This document shows positions 25,603 through 34,446 of a DNA stretch of 64,000 nucleotides, piece by piece. Origin of the DNA: Ramlibacter pinisoli. Its GTDB lineage: Bacteria > Pseudomonadota > Gammaproteobacteria > Burkholderiales > Burkholderiaceae_C. A program made the translations under genes and the position numbers. Position 1 is the stretch's first letter, and each line of letters begins with the position of its first letter. Below the pieces are notes generated by a model, which was not told the DNA's origin, did not search any database, and worked only from the letters and a program-made list of their open reading frames with translations. The stretch lies in the NCBI RefSeq assembly GCF_009758015.1, contig NZ_WSEL01000003.1, positions 1,798,001 through 1,862,000 on the forward strand, read 5' to 3'.

Positions 25603-26199
25603 ATGAAGAGGATTTCGAAGATGTTGGCCAGCCTGACGGCCGTGGCATTTGTCGCGGCGTGCGGCGGCGGTGGCGGCGGTGGCACTACCACCTCCGTGGC
25701 AGGTAGCAACGTGGCCATGGCCGTCAACGCGACGACGGGCGCTGTCATAACCCAAACGTTCAACGGCGATCCACTGGTATTCGCGTCGGGTATCAATGCC
25801 GGCGGAATGAGCATCCCCGGCCCGGCAACGCTCACGATCACGGACACCGGCGGCAACTCTCAGTCGTTCAGCATCAGTGCGGCGGGTGGCGTTACCGCCA
25901 CTGGCGCTATGAGCTACGGCTCTTGCAAATTCACAATTACGGCGTCAACCATTCCTGGCGTGGTGGTTGGCACGACCTACACCATCACAACCTGCAACCT
26001 AGAAGTGACGAGTTCGGGAACCAGAATCGGCGACCCCGCAACAGTCGATGCCATCTTCGACTTGGGCGGCTTTAAGGCTTCGCCGCGCAAGAAGAGCATT
26101 CTGGTCCGCACGGACGGCACTGTTGCTGTGCTAGTGGGCAATTCAACCATCAATCTTCCGACGGTGCAACTAACTGTCAAGACGGTCTCTGGGACCTGA
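25603..26199 (+). CDS. Small lipoprotein of unknown function
   Basis: 198 residues beginning MKRISKMLASLTAVAFVAAC, a clear lipoprotein signal with lipobox FVAAC, followed by a poly-Gly tract (seven Gly) that is common in betaproteobacterial lipoproteins. The rest is rich in Thr, Val, Gly and alternating polar/hydrophobic residues, suggesting a beta-sandwich. Two further cysteines (in YGSCKF and TTCNLE) could form a disulfide. ATG at 25603 follows GGGGAAAGAG; a longer frame upstream is antisense to yjbH. It is divergent from the export operon and closed by its own terminator. No function can be assigned. Confidence 0.8.
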   Translation: MKRISKMLASLTAVAFVAACGGGGGGGTTTSVAGSNVAMAVNATTGAVITQTFNGDPLVFASGINAGGMSIPGPATLTITDTGGNSQSFSISAAGGVTATGAMSYGSCKFTITASTIPGVVVGTTYTITTCNLEVTSSGTRIGDPATVDAIFDLGGFKASPRKKSILVRTDGTVAVLVGNSTINLPTVQLTVKTVSGT

Positions 26200-26504
26200 T
26201 TGCTCTCTTCTCAGCAAGAAAAAAAGCCCCGCGTCGCGGGGCTTTTTTGTAGTAGGTCGGTATTGAAATTCCATGATCCGAGATGGTAATCCGACCACCA
26301 GGCCCATCTTAATTGATACAAGACTGCACCGGAGGCCGATTCAGCCAGCCGCCGACAGCGCTTTCGGGTCCTTAATGGCCTGCAGCGCCCTACCGGGAAT
26401 GCGCCGACGCTCAGCGATGCATGTCCCACGGAGCCACTCCATTGTGGATCACATCAATTGGGCAAATCATTTAAGGACAGCTAGAACACTGCCTCGCCCA
26501 CTAA
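26200..26504. other. Intergenic region between lipoprotein and polymerase genes
   Basis: About 305 bases. Apart from the terminator at 26226-26248 nothing is recognised; short frames on either strand lack ribosome sites and family motifs. It marks the edge where GC content drops into the polymer-specific cassette. Confidence 0.5.
26226..26248 (+). terminator. Rho-independent terminator after the lipoprotein gene
   Basis: GCCCCGCG-T-CGCGGGGC followed by six T and preceded by a run of A, so it can work on both strands: for the lipoprotein (plus) and for the polymerase operon (minus). Confidence 0.93.
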
Positions 26505-27761
26505 TCAGCGCGACTGCGAATCGATAGGTCGGGCCTCGTCTGAACGGGCGCGGATTGGTACGTACAGGATAACAATCATGATTGTTAGCAGAGAAGCAGG
26601 GTTGCCGATTGCAAGCAACTGGCGATTGACGACGCCTTCCGCGAGCGAGAACAGCAAGTGAGACGTAACCGCCAGATCGACTGGGCGAGCGGCCCGAAAG
26701 ATGCTGCTAATGCTCCGCTTCAGTATCTGCAGAATACGGCCTATCCATAGCACTAGTCCGACTGCCCCGGTTTCCATCAGAATGACGATGTAGCTGTTGT
26801 CAACGATGTTCTCGTTGAGCCACCGATTACGAAACCCTCCGCCCCAAACAATTGGCGCGGAGATGGATCCAAATCTAGCAATGGCGGCATCCCATAATTC
26901 AGTTCGTCCTGACAGACCGCTATCAGCCAAGCCCCTGTCTTTGCTCGTCAGATCAAGCATATTCGACAACGCATCCAACGTTTCGGGCACAAATATTAAG
27001 ACGGCTCCTGCGATAGCGAAAATCGCAATCACGACGTGCGTACGCCGTCGGCGATCTTCGATTGCCGTCAATAGGTATGTAACGCCCACCGCCGCTGTCG
27101 AGGCAACTAACCCTCCACGGGACGACGCAGCCAAACACATAGCCAACGCCACCCCGCATGAGACTATAGTGAACCATCTGCGTAAGCCATATACGGAGGT
27201 CGCGTACCAGAACATTACCCCAGCACTAGCGCCCATGATATGGCCAAGCAAATTCGGATGAATCTCAAAGGGCCCGCCGTAACGGCTCTCCGGCGCCAAA
27301 CCGACCGCACTAAGCTGCAATCTGACCAAGAAGTCATCATAGCTCAAGGCGAGGAAGGACCAAACCAGAATAATCGCAGCCAACGCAAACGAGGCCAACA
27401 TCCTATCTAAAGATATGCGCCCGCCCATGAGAGCAATCACCAACCAAACCAATAACATCAATACCGTGTAAATCGCACTCGCCTCATCGGAGGCGATAAA
27501 GGCTCCAATCATAGATGAAGCGCAAATTGCCACCCCGACCACAACCGCCTGCCTATTGGCTGCGTCCAAGCGATAGCTAGCCCCGCGCGTGACCGTCCAC
27601 ATCGCAATAGCAGCGAGAACAAGCAACGGCGCCCATTGGCCCGCTTCGCCTAATGGCGACTTCTCCCCCGAAAAACCTCCGATAACGAACGCCAGTACCA
27701 AGGGCCAGTACGTCGACGCGCTCGTCGGGCTCTTATCGGCTGTAGCTTCTCGTGAGATCAT
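26505..27761 (-). CDS. Wzy-like O-antigen polymerase/ligase family membrane protein
   Basis: About 418 residues with some ten to twelve membrane helices. The large extracytoplasmic loop contains SGLSGRTELWDAAIARFG and WGGGFRNRWLNENIVDNSYI, resembling the Wzy_C/WaaL superfamily signature around GRtxlW and the H/N-rich loop. Placed with a flippase and glycosyltransferases it most likely polymerises the exopolysaccharide repeat unit. An alternative TTG start at 27785 would add eight residues; neither start has a strong ribosome site. Codon use is noticeably less GC-rich than in the flanks. Confidence 0.8.
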   Translation of the reverse strand: MISREATADKSPTSASTYWPLVLAFVIGGFSGEKSPLGEAGQWAPLLVLAAIAMWTVTRGASYRLDAANRQAVVVGVAICASSMIGAFIASDEASAIYTVLMLLVWLVIALMGGRISLDRMLASFALAAIILVWSFLALSYDDFLVRLQLSAVGLAPESRYGGPFEIHPNLLGHIMGASAGVMFWYATSVYGLRRWFTIVSCGVALAMCLAASSRGGLVASTAAVGVTYLLTAIEDRRRRTHVVIAIFAIAGAVLIFVPETLDALSNMLDLTSKDRGLADSGLSGRTELWDAAIARFGSISAPIVWGGGFRNRWLNENIVDNSYIVILMETGAVGLVLWIGRILQILKRSISSIFRAARPVDLAVTSHLLFSLAEGVVNRQLLAIGNPASLLTIMIVILYVPIRARSDEARPIDSQSR

Positions 27762-27837
27762 GGCGGACACAACAAATGCACTCAATCCGAAATCGCGAAC
27801 TTAGCCCGCAACGAGAGACCCAGCCTAATTGGCAATG

Positions 27838-28974
27838 TCATTGACCCGGGCTAGCGAACAAAAGCAGGGCCGACACCATTTGACTCGCCGCGGTTTTAGG
27901 CGTGAAATGCCGAATTAGCGCCTTGCATTCAATTCCCATAACCTCGCGTTGCGGCGATAATTCAGCCATTCGATGCAACGATTTCGCCAACTCCTGAGCA
28001 CTTCCAGAAGCAAACACTAGCCCAGTACGATCAGCCCTTATCAGATCAGGCGCGCAACCACATCTGTCGCTCACTATAGCCGGACAACCGAATAGCAGAG
28101 CCTCGTTCACCACCAAACCCCAAGGCTCACTAGTGCTTGGAAGCACCAGAGCATAGGCAGTCATGTAATAAGGAACAATTTCAGCCATCGCCATGGGGCC
28201 AAGGAATTCGACAGCAGACGAAATACCCAACTCACGCACAACTCTTTTCAGCTCAGCCTCCATCGGCCCGCCACCGATCAACAAAAGTCGATAGTCAGGC
28301 CTCTTTTCATGAAATTCGGTGTAGGCCGCGAGCAGTTCTAGAAGGCCTTTTTCCGGAGATAGGCGTCCAACGTACAAGAAAAATGGTTTGGCCGGCTTGA
28401 CGAGCGATGCCGTTGCCGATTGACCAATCGCTAATAGCTGATCAGTTGGGGCTGCCTGACATCGAATGACGAGTCGCTTTTCCGGCATTCCCAGTTGCTT
28501 AAGGTAATCCTTACTTCGCGTTCCGTAGCAAAGAGCAAAGTGACAAAACCGCAGAAAGAACTTTTTCGGCTGCTCTTTCAACCAGCGCCTCGGGTGATCT
28601 GATGCAGTAGAGTCCATCGTAATACCCCGCCTGATTCCGAACACTACCGCATAGGCCATCGCCACCCAAAACGCCCGATCATAGTAGCCAGGAAGCACGA
28701 CCACATCTGGACGCGACCGCCTGAGAGCACGGATCATCTCTCTAGATCGAGAAATCCAAGAAGTGTCATCGTACGCCCCCCGAAACAACACGGTGTACGG
28801 ATACCGATGATAGGCGAGATCAACCGATCCAAGAGATTTCCGTTGCCCCGAAGTTTCCGCAATTTGGACAATCTCTACAGATAACCCCTCTTCATTTGCT
28901 AGCGGGACAAGTTCCGAGAATACGGCGCCTTTGTAGTGGGCCCAGAGGATATTGTGGAAGAACAGCACCTTCAT
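27838..28974 (-). CDS. Family 4 glycosyltransferase
   Basis: 378-residue GT-B enzyme. The donor-binding half shows FFLYVGRLSPEKGLLELLAAY, the GT4 motif EPWGLVVNEALLFGCPAIVS with its EX7E pattern, and GLVFASGSAQEL. The acceptor half begins MKVLFFHNILWAHYKG. Its ATG overlaps the preceding gene's stop (ATGA at 28971-28974), so it is coupled to it. Donor and acceptor cannot be predicted from sequence alone. Confidence 0.88.
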   Translation of the reverse strand: MKVLFFHNILWAHYKGAVFSELVPLANEEGLSVEIVQIAETSGQRKSLGSVDLAYHRYPYTVLFRGAYDDTSWISRSREMIRALRRSRPDVVVLPGYYDRAFWVAMAYAVVFGIRRGITMDSTASDHPRRWLKEQPKKFFLRFCHFALCYGTRSKDYLKQLGMPEKRLVIRCQAAPTDQLLAIGQSATASLVKPAKPFFLYVGRLSPEKGLLELLAAYTEFHEKRPDYRLLLIGGGPMEAELKRVVRELGISSAVEFLGPMAMAEIVPYYMTAYALVLPSTSEPWGLVVNEALLFGCPAIVSDRCGCAPDLIRADRTGLVFASGSAQELAKSLHRMAELSPQREVMGIECKALIRHFTPKTAASQMVSALLLFASPGQ

Positions 28975-30113
28975 ACAATCGCCTTAGCCCTACCGATCAG
29001 TTCACCCATGGGCCGCCAAAAGCAAAAATGATCAAGCCTTGCTCGCTGCTCCTCAACCTCAGCCGCATAGGCGTTAGGATTAGCCTCAAAATACTCTATT
29101 TTTTTGGCCAACTCATCCAACGATTCGACTGCCGCGCCGCGAGTGAATAGCGATTTGTTCTTAAACTCTCCAGGCCGACCCAACACAAGGCAACCCGAAG
29201 CCACTGCCTCTACCATCGCGTTGCCCCACATGTGTCTGCCGCCAAGTCGCACAAAATATTTGCTTCTATAAAGATCAGAGATAATCTTAAAGCTGCTTGC
29301 ACTGACACCTCTAATTTCACCAAATCTCCGCAAGTCTAAGAACGCCGCGTCTTTAGCGGAATGCGACTCAACAAAACAACCGCTGCGCCGCATCTCTTGC
29401 GCAGAGAGCCCGAGCGCCCTATCGAAGCACCCGAACTTTTGGAGCGCGAACGGGAAGTTAATTTCATGCGCGGAGGGCGAAGCAAATCGACCATCAAATC
29501 TCTGATTGAGAAATATATCGTAACCCGGAAGGGGCGAGCGATGAGATTTTGCGTAGCTTGGCATACAAGGCTCACTGATGTAATAGCACCAAAGAACCCC
29601 AGAATGCTGCCGCGTAATCCCAGGAGATATAGCAACATCGACGCTGATTACAATGTCGTAGCTCCCCCAGTCCACAGAAGCCTCGTCAACAGCCCACTCG
29701 CCCTGCGTTTTTCCGCCAAACCTACAGTTCTGCCGCAGATTCTCAAAATGCAGCATCGAACCCTGTCCACAATGGGTAACCTTTTCCCTCCACACGTGGC
29801 AGCCGGCTGACAGACTAGGCTTGATAATAAAAAAATCCGCATCCAGCTCGCTAAACAATGCAAAAGGGCCAGTATGCTTAATTGAACTCTCGAGCAAATC
29901 GGCAGGCGCCATTCGATTGGGGCCCACATACAAATTGCTATATGTATCTTGCTTGACTAACGCGACCTTGAGGCCTTGACGCCAACTGAAAGGAGGCAGC
30001 CCGGTCAGCCGTTCTGGAACAAAAAATTTTGATTCGACACTCGCCTGCAATCGCCGTCCCATGTCAATCGCAGCAGCTGGGAGAACACGTCGGAGCAACG
30101 CCTTAGCTTTCAT
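28971..30113 (-). CDS. Probable glycosyltransferase, unclassified
   Basis: 380 residues. The C-terminal part (RSKYFVRLGGRHMWGNAMVEAVASGCLVLGRPGEF) looks like the donor-binding region of GT-B enzymes, where a conserved Glu follows a Gly/Asn-rich turn. The N-terminal half has no motif I recognise. The ATG at 30113 overlaps the upstream gene's stop; a longer frame reads back into that gene. Membership of the polysaccharide operon supports a transferase role; fold-level support only. Confidence 0.6.
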   Translation of the reverse strand: MKAKALLRRVLPAAAIDMGRRLQASVESKFFVPERLTGLPPFSWRQGLKVALVKQDTYSNLYVGPNRMAPADLLESSIKHTGPFALFSELDADFFIIKPSLSAGCHVWREKVTHCGQGSMLHFENLRQNCRFGGKTQGEWAVDEASVDWGSYDIVISVDVAISPGITRQHSGVLWCYYISEPCMPSYAKSHRSPLPGYDIFLNQRFDGRFASPSAHEINFPFALQKFGCFDRALGLSAQEMRRSGCFVESHSAKDAAFLDLRRFGEIRGVSASSFKIISDLYRSKYFVRLGGRHMWGNAMVEAVASGCLVLGRPGEFKNKSLFTRGAAVESLDELAKKIEYFEANPNAYAAEVEEQRARLDHFCFWRPMGELIGRAKAIV

Positions 30114-31039
30114 GCGCTTCTCTTGATCGCCTTCACGCAAGTCGCAACCGCGCTTCGCAGGCGCCGATATACGCGCCATTTCGCATAAGTGCGCAAGAAA
30201 CGAGTCCGTTCGAAATCTCTGTTGCACCTAGCAAGAAGCATCTTCTCCTGAGGTAAATGCAAGATGGAAGCTGAGGCAACAATATTGAATGCCGGCTGAG
30301 GATGAGAGATTAGTCCGGACCAATACCTCGCAACCATCCCAAGCGTCCCCGCGTCTGAAATGTACCACCCGCGACGTCGCATACGCTCAAGCGCGACAGA
30401 AACGATCATCTCATCTCCATTATGGAAGAGCTCTTTGTGGTGCCGGAGATATTTAGGCCAAAGGTAATCGACGTGAGCGACGAGCGACGAATAGAAATCC
30501 GAACTTCCCGCGATAAATTCACCGCCAGCCCATCGGTTCTCAAAACATTCCGAATCGATTAAGCGCATGCTTGCGCCAACCCGTGCACTTCCATATGCAG
30601 GCAAAATCTGGCTAGTGATATCGTAATAGGCCGGAACCCCTCGGCGAACTAGTTCTGAAAATTCCGCCACGACGGGGTTGAGCAATACCATGTCGAGATC
30701 CAGAAGGATGGAATATTCATTTGCCCGCCCAGAAAAATGCCTGAATACATCGATCTTATAATGCGCTGAAAAAAAAGCGATCCCACTAGGCACGGCCAAG
30801 CCAAAGTTGATCTCCTCAACAATCAACTCATCATTGCCGACTATATCTTTCACCGCCTTTCGGTTGTTGGTTAGAAGTGTCAAACGCGCGCCCGCAGCCC
30901 TCAAGGACGCATCAAGGCTTAATGCGCAGTCGACATACACCTTTACGCGCGCCGCATCAGTCGCGCTTACTAGGTTGCCGCTTCCCGCCTGCCCAGCCGA
31001 AATGTGCAGAAGAGAATAGAATTTTAGCAGTTCGGTCAT
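30110..31039 (-). CDS. Putative GT-A type sugar transferase, unclassified
   Basis: 309 residues. The stretch YSILLDLDMVLLN contains a D-x-D motif (DLD) preceded by hydrophobic strand residues, as in nucleotide-diphospho-sugar transferases of the GT8-like type; HNGDEMIVSVAL and SILHLPQEK further down resemble metal- and acceptor-site elements of that fold. No membrane segment. Both ends overlap neighbours by four bases (ATGA-type coupling). Family could not be named. Confidence 0.6.
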   Translation of the reverse strand: MTELLKFYSLLHISAGQAGSGNLVSATDAARVKVYVDCALSLDASLRAAGARLTLLTNNRKAVKDIVGNDELIVEEINFGLAVPSGIAFFSAHYKIDVFRHFSGRANEYSILLDLDMVLLNPVVAEFSELVRRGVPAYYDITSQILPAYGSARVGASMRLIDSECFENRWAGGEFIAGSSDFYSSLVAHVDYLWPKYLRHHKELFHNGDEMIVSVALERMRRRGWYISDAGTLGMVARYWSGLISHPQPAFNIVASASILHLPQEKMLLARCNRDFERTRFLRTYAKWRVYRRLRSAVATCVKAIKRSA

Positions 31040-32064
31040 TGAATTATGGCGTCCTTGAGGCTAATAAATTGGGCTTGATGAGCCTCAAGAAGATGGAGGA
31101 AGCGCTGCCGCGGCGCAAAAGCACTTGGCATGAGTGCGATCGAATTGAGCAATTGCCTTAGGGCGGCCTCAAATTGCTCGATAGGCACAGCGATCCCGCC
31201 CTCAGTCCCCAGACTGTCAGGAATACATCCCAAGTCAGTAGAAAGGCATGGCACATCGCAAGCCATGGCCTCGAGCAGAACGAGAGGCGAAGCCTCGTTT
31301 ACATACATCGTTGGAAATAGGAATACGTCAATGTCGGAAAAAAATTTCAGCTTTTCCGAACCGTAGACTGGTCCCAAATATTTAAAACGCGCGCCTAGGC
31401 GCTCGGAAGCATAGGCAATCACATCCCGAGACCTTTGATCTGCACATGGCCCAGCCAAAACGACCTTTACATCATGCCCGCGTTCAATCGCGGATATCGC
31501 TGCAGAGATTACGACCTCAACGCCTTTGTCTATCGTTAGATTACTAAGGTGCCCCAAGATTAGGCCCCCCCCCGAGCGGCATTGCTTCGCTGGCTCGAGG
31601 TCGATAAGCCCCGAATTGTTTAGCTCAAGTACACATGCATTTTTTGGCAAGAGTTGCGCGATACTCTGCGCCATTGCTCGACCGAGCACAATATGGTGAC
31701 CGAGTTGTCCCAGCGCGAAGGCCAGAACACGGACGACATGTGCTCGTCTATTGATCGGTCCATATGCATGGTAGTGCAAGAATGCGGCCCTATTCTTCAG
31801 CCTACATGCCAGCCCCAACATAAGGGTCAGCCAGACGCCCGCATTGGAAGCCACCGAAATATAGACGGGCCCGCTACCCGTCAGAATGAGGCGCAGGGCG
31901 CACAGGTATGCGAAGATTTTCTTCCTAACGCCCAACGCGGGAGACAGGTCGAATTGTGTAAGTACTACGCCAGCATCCACAAGTTTTTCAAAAAGCACGG
32001 CAGTCGCCAGCGCTTGCCCGTGCGTTGGCGGCGGAAATGGCCCTATGAAGAGTAGATTTGTCAT
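31036..32064 (-). CDS. Family 4 glycosyltransferase
   Basis: 342-residue GT-B protein starting MTNLLFIGPFPPPTHGQA, a typical GT4 glycine/proline-rich N-terminus. The C-terminal half carries LILGHLSNLTIDKGVEVVI and NEASPLVLLEAMACDVPCLSTDLG (EX7E). Coupled by overlap to the downstream gene, and starts 10 bases after the flippase gene. Adds one residue of the exopolysaccharide unit; specificity unknown. Confidence 0.87.
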   Translation of the reverse strand: MTNLLFIGPFPPPTHGQALATAVLFEKLVDAGVVLTQFDLSPALGVRKKIFAYLCALRLILTGSGPVYISVASNAGVWLTLMLGLACRLKNRAAFLHYHAYGPINRRAHVVRVLAFALGQLGHHIVLGRAMAQSIAQLLPKNACVLELNNSGLIDLEPAKQCRSGGGLILGHLSNLTIDKGVEVVISAAISAIERGHDVKVVLAGPCADQRSRDVIAYASERLGARFKYLGPVYGSEKLKFFSDIDVFLFPTMYVNEASPLVLLEAMACDVPCLSTDLGCIPDSLGTEGGIAVPIEQFEAALRQLLNSIALMPSAFAPRQRFLHLLEAHQAQFISLKDAIIQ

Positions 32065-32074
32065 TTCAGCGACC

Positions 32075-33331
32075 TCATGAAGACGGAAGCGCAGATCTAA
32101 ACAAAAACCTCGGAATTCCGAAACAGAGTAGACACGCGTGAAGATACGTAAGCACGCCTAATGCCACTAGCATGCCGTACTGCAGCCCCCAAGAAGAAAG
32201 ACTGGCGCCAGCCACCAAACCAAATATCACACTGAAAAGCTGCACCCGCGCATAGTCGCTACGAAGGGCGCTAACGACAAAGAAAGGCGACTGCAACGTG
32301 CAGAATGCATGGCCGACAACAAATAACGCTAGAGCGAACAAGTCGGCACGCCCAAACTCGGCTCCTTGCGGCAATATTTTTAGTGCCAGATCAAGATTGA
32401 AGAACGTGGCCGCCGCAAGCGCCAGGACGGTGGTTATTGCGAGCCCCCCAGCAATTAATAGCGAGAGCTTCCGGAGCCACTGTACGTCTTGCTGAATTTG
32501 AGCATCCAAGTACGCCGGCAGTATGGGGCGAACGAAAAGCGAAATCGGATTGACCGCGCGCGCAGCCATTAACACAAGGGTCGAATAGACCGCGTACTCC
32601 AGATCGCCGGCTATTGCCCCGACGACCATGGCGGATCCGAATATCTTCAGGTAGTCCGAGACAGAATTGATGAGCGCCGGCAGTAACGCGCTTAGGCGAC
32701 TCGCCAGCTGCGTTAGCGTAGTGAAGCGGACAAGAGGTGGAAGTGGTCGGCGAAACGCCCCAACCGAAACCCCCATCTGCACGATAGCCGGGACTCCAAA
32801 ATAGATAGCGGTGACAGAGGCGACATTAAGCGGAGTCAATAACAAAAGGGCGAGCGCAACAATACTGCCCAACATCTGTAGTACGTTCGCCAAATAGCCT
32901 CTGCCGGTGGCAACTTGATATATATCACCCGACAGCAGAAACCCTTGTGCGATCGTGAGCATGCTCGCAATGAAAATCACCCATGCCCCAGGCGTTACGT
33001 CCCTGTAAAGGAGAAAAAGCCCACATGAAATTAGAGCCAATACCACAGATACGGCAGCAAGGAAGGACGCGGTCTCACCTATCGCCATCAGCCGCGCCGA
33101 GGGGGTATCGGCCTCGGCTATTGAAGAAATGCCGGTTACGCTTATCGCTCCAAAGACCAGTGTCGTGGCAGAACCGCTGGTCATCGCCACCAGAAAGGAG
33201 TTGTAATCATCTAGACTGAGGGAGCGGCCGATTATGGGCAGAGCAAGCAAAGCCATCGCCGCGCCTGCAAGTTTGCTGCAAATACCTGTTGCAATGGATG
33301 CCAGTATTTGGCGATCGCGGGTTAAAGACAT
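32075..33331 (-). CDS. Wzx-like polysaccharide flippase
   Basis: 418 residues with about twelve hydrophobic segments, a short charged N-terminus (MSLTRDRQILASIATG) followed by LPIIGRSLSLDDYNSFLV, the arrangement seen in Wzx/MATE-like repeat-unit flippases. It would turn undecaprenyl-diphosphate-linked units to the periplasm for the Wzy-like polymerase three to five genes downstream. A 242-base gap precedes it, so a separate promoter may exist there; no element is clear. Confidence 0.83.
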   Translation of the reverse strand: MSLTRDRQILASIATGICSKLAGAAMALLALPIIGRSLSLDDYNSFLVAMTSGSATTLVFGAISVTGISSIAEADTPSARLMAIGETASFLAAVSVVLALISCGLFLLYRDVTPGAWVIFIASMLTIAQGFLLSGDIYQVATGRGYLANVLQMLGSIVALALLLLTPLNVASVTAIYFGVPAIVQMGVSVGAFRRPLPPLVRFTTLTQLASRLSALLPALINSVSDYLKIFGSAMVVGAIAGDLEYAVYSTLVLMAARAVNPISLFVRPILPAYLDAQIQQDVQWLRKLSLLIAGGLAITTVLALAAATFFNLDLALKILPQGAEFGRADLFALALFVVGHAFCTLQSPFFVVSALRSDYARVQLFSVIFGLVAGASLSSWGLQYGMLVALGVLTYLHACLLCFGIPRFLFRSALPSS

Positions 33332-33573
33332 TGGAAAAGCGATGGCTTAGGTATGCTCGTTTCAACAGATTCCAGGTCCTGTGCACGACTGCGTGCTTAG
33401 GCGCATCTAGCCATTAATGACTGTTTTTACGCCTAAAAGGTGCGCGAAGGCCCAAGCTCAGTCTCAGATTGCGTCGTCAATACGACTGCCGAGGAAGACT
33501 CAGCGGCAATCTCTTTTTGGCAAGTTTTGCCTCCCGGAACTACAATCGCCGAGTGATTGGATTGCGCCAGAAA

Positions 33574-34272
33574 TCAGTGTGCGCCGTGCGCGCTAAGTAC
33601 GACTTTGATCGTCTTGGCTAGGAGCTTTATGTCACCCCAAGCGGACAAGTTACGGACATACTGAACGTCCAGTCTAACTCGTTCTTCATAGGTCAGTCTA
33701 TTTCGACCCGAGACCTGCCACAGTCCGGTAATGCCGGGTTTGACTGCGCAGTATGCGCGCCAGTACCGGCCATAAAGTTCCTTCTGCTGGAGCATACATG
33801 GGCGCGGGCCGACAAGACTCATGTCACCCCTGAGCACGTTCCAGAACTGCGGCAACTCGTCGAGGCTAGTCCGCCGAATGAAACGTCCAAAAGCCGTGAT
33901 GCGTGGATCATTATCGATCTTCTGATATTGATCCCAGCGCTTCTTTGCTTCCGGGTCGCTGTTTAGAAAATCCGCCAGAACGTCTTCGGAGTTGACTTTC
34001 ATCGAGCGAAATTTGTAGAACTGAAAGTGGCGCCCCCCCCTTCCAGACCGAGTTTGCGCGTAGAAGATAGGCCCGCTTGAAGACAGCCTCACGCCGATCG
34101 CCACGACAACAATCATTGGCAACAAAAGAACGATAAGGAAGATCGATCCAAAAATGTCCACTGCACGCTTCAAGGCTCGAGCACGAGTTGAAGGTGGAAT
34201 TCCTATGTCAACGATATCTTCTGCCGAGCTCGACGCTAAACCACTAGCGTTCGCCGCGTCCGTGCGATACAT
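33574..34272 (-). CDS. Initiating undecaprenyl-phosphate sugar-phosphate transferase (WbaP/WcaJ C-terminal type)
   Basis: 232 residues. The N-terminal re-entrant helix [18 protein letters not shown] is followed by the catalytic core with [33 protein letters not shown] (catalytic Asp-Glu in LDELPQ) and [13 protein letters not shown]. It is the short PglC-like monotopic form without the four extra N-terminal helices of full WbaP. It starts the exopolysaccharide repeat unit on the lipid carrier. ATG at 34272 has GGAAGGGCGG upstream; an upstream in-frame start is less plausible. Confidence 0.92.
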   Translation of the reverse strand: MYRTDAANASGLASSSAEDIVDIGIPPSTRARALKRAVDIFGSIFLIVLLLPMIVVVAIGVRLSSSGPIFYAQTRSGRGGRHFQFYKFRSMKVNSEDVLADFLNSDPEAKKRWDQYQKIDNDPRITAFGRFIRRTSLDELPQFWNVLRGDMSLVGPRPCMLQQKELYGRYWRAYCAVKPGITGLWQVSGRNRLTYEERVRLDVQYVRNLSAWGDIKLLAKTIKVVLSAHGAH

Positions 34273-34446
34273 CTCCCGCCCTTCCCTAATCAGAACTTCT
34301 GCAGCCTGCGCAAGCGCGATATTGCGCGAGCAAGCAGACGCGAAGAATTTGCCGCAAGCCAAATTAAGATCAATGCACCTTGACCGATTTTGGACTCATA
34401 TATAGACAGAAAACCATTGGCCAGTCTTGGCGTCCGTGCTGGTTTT

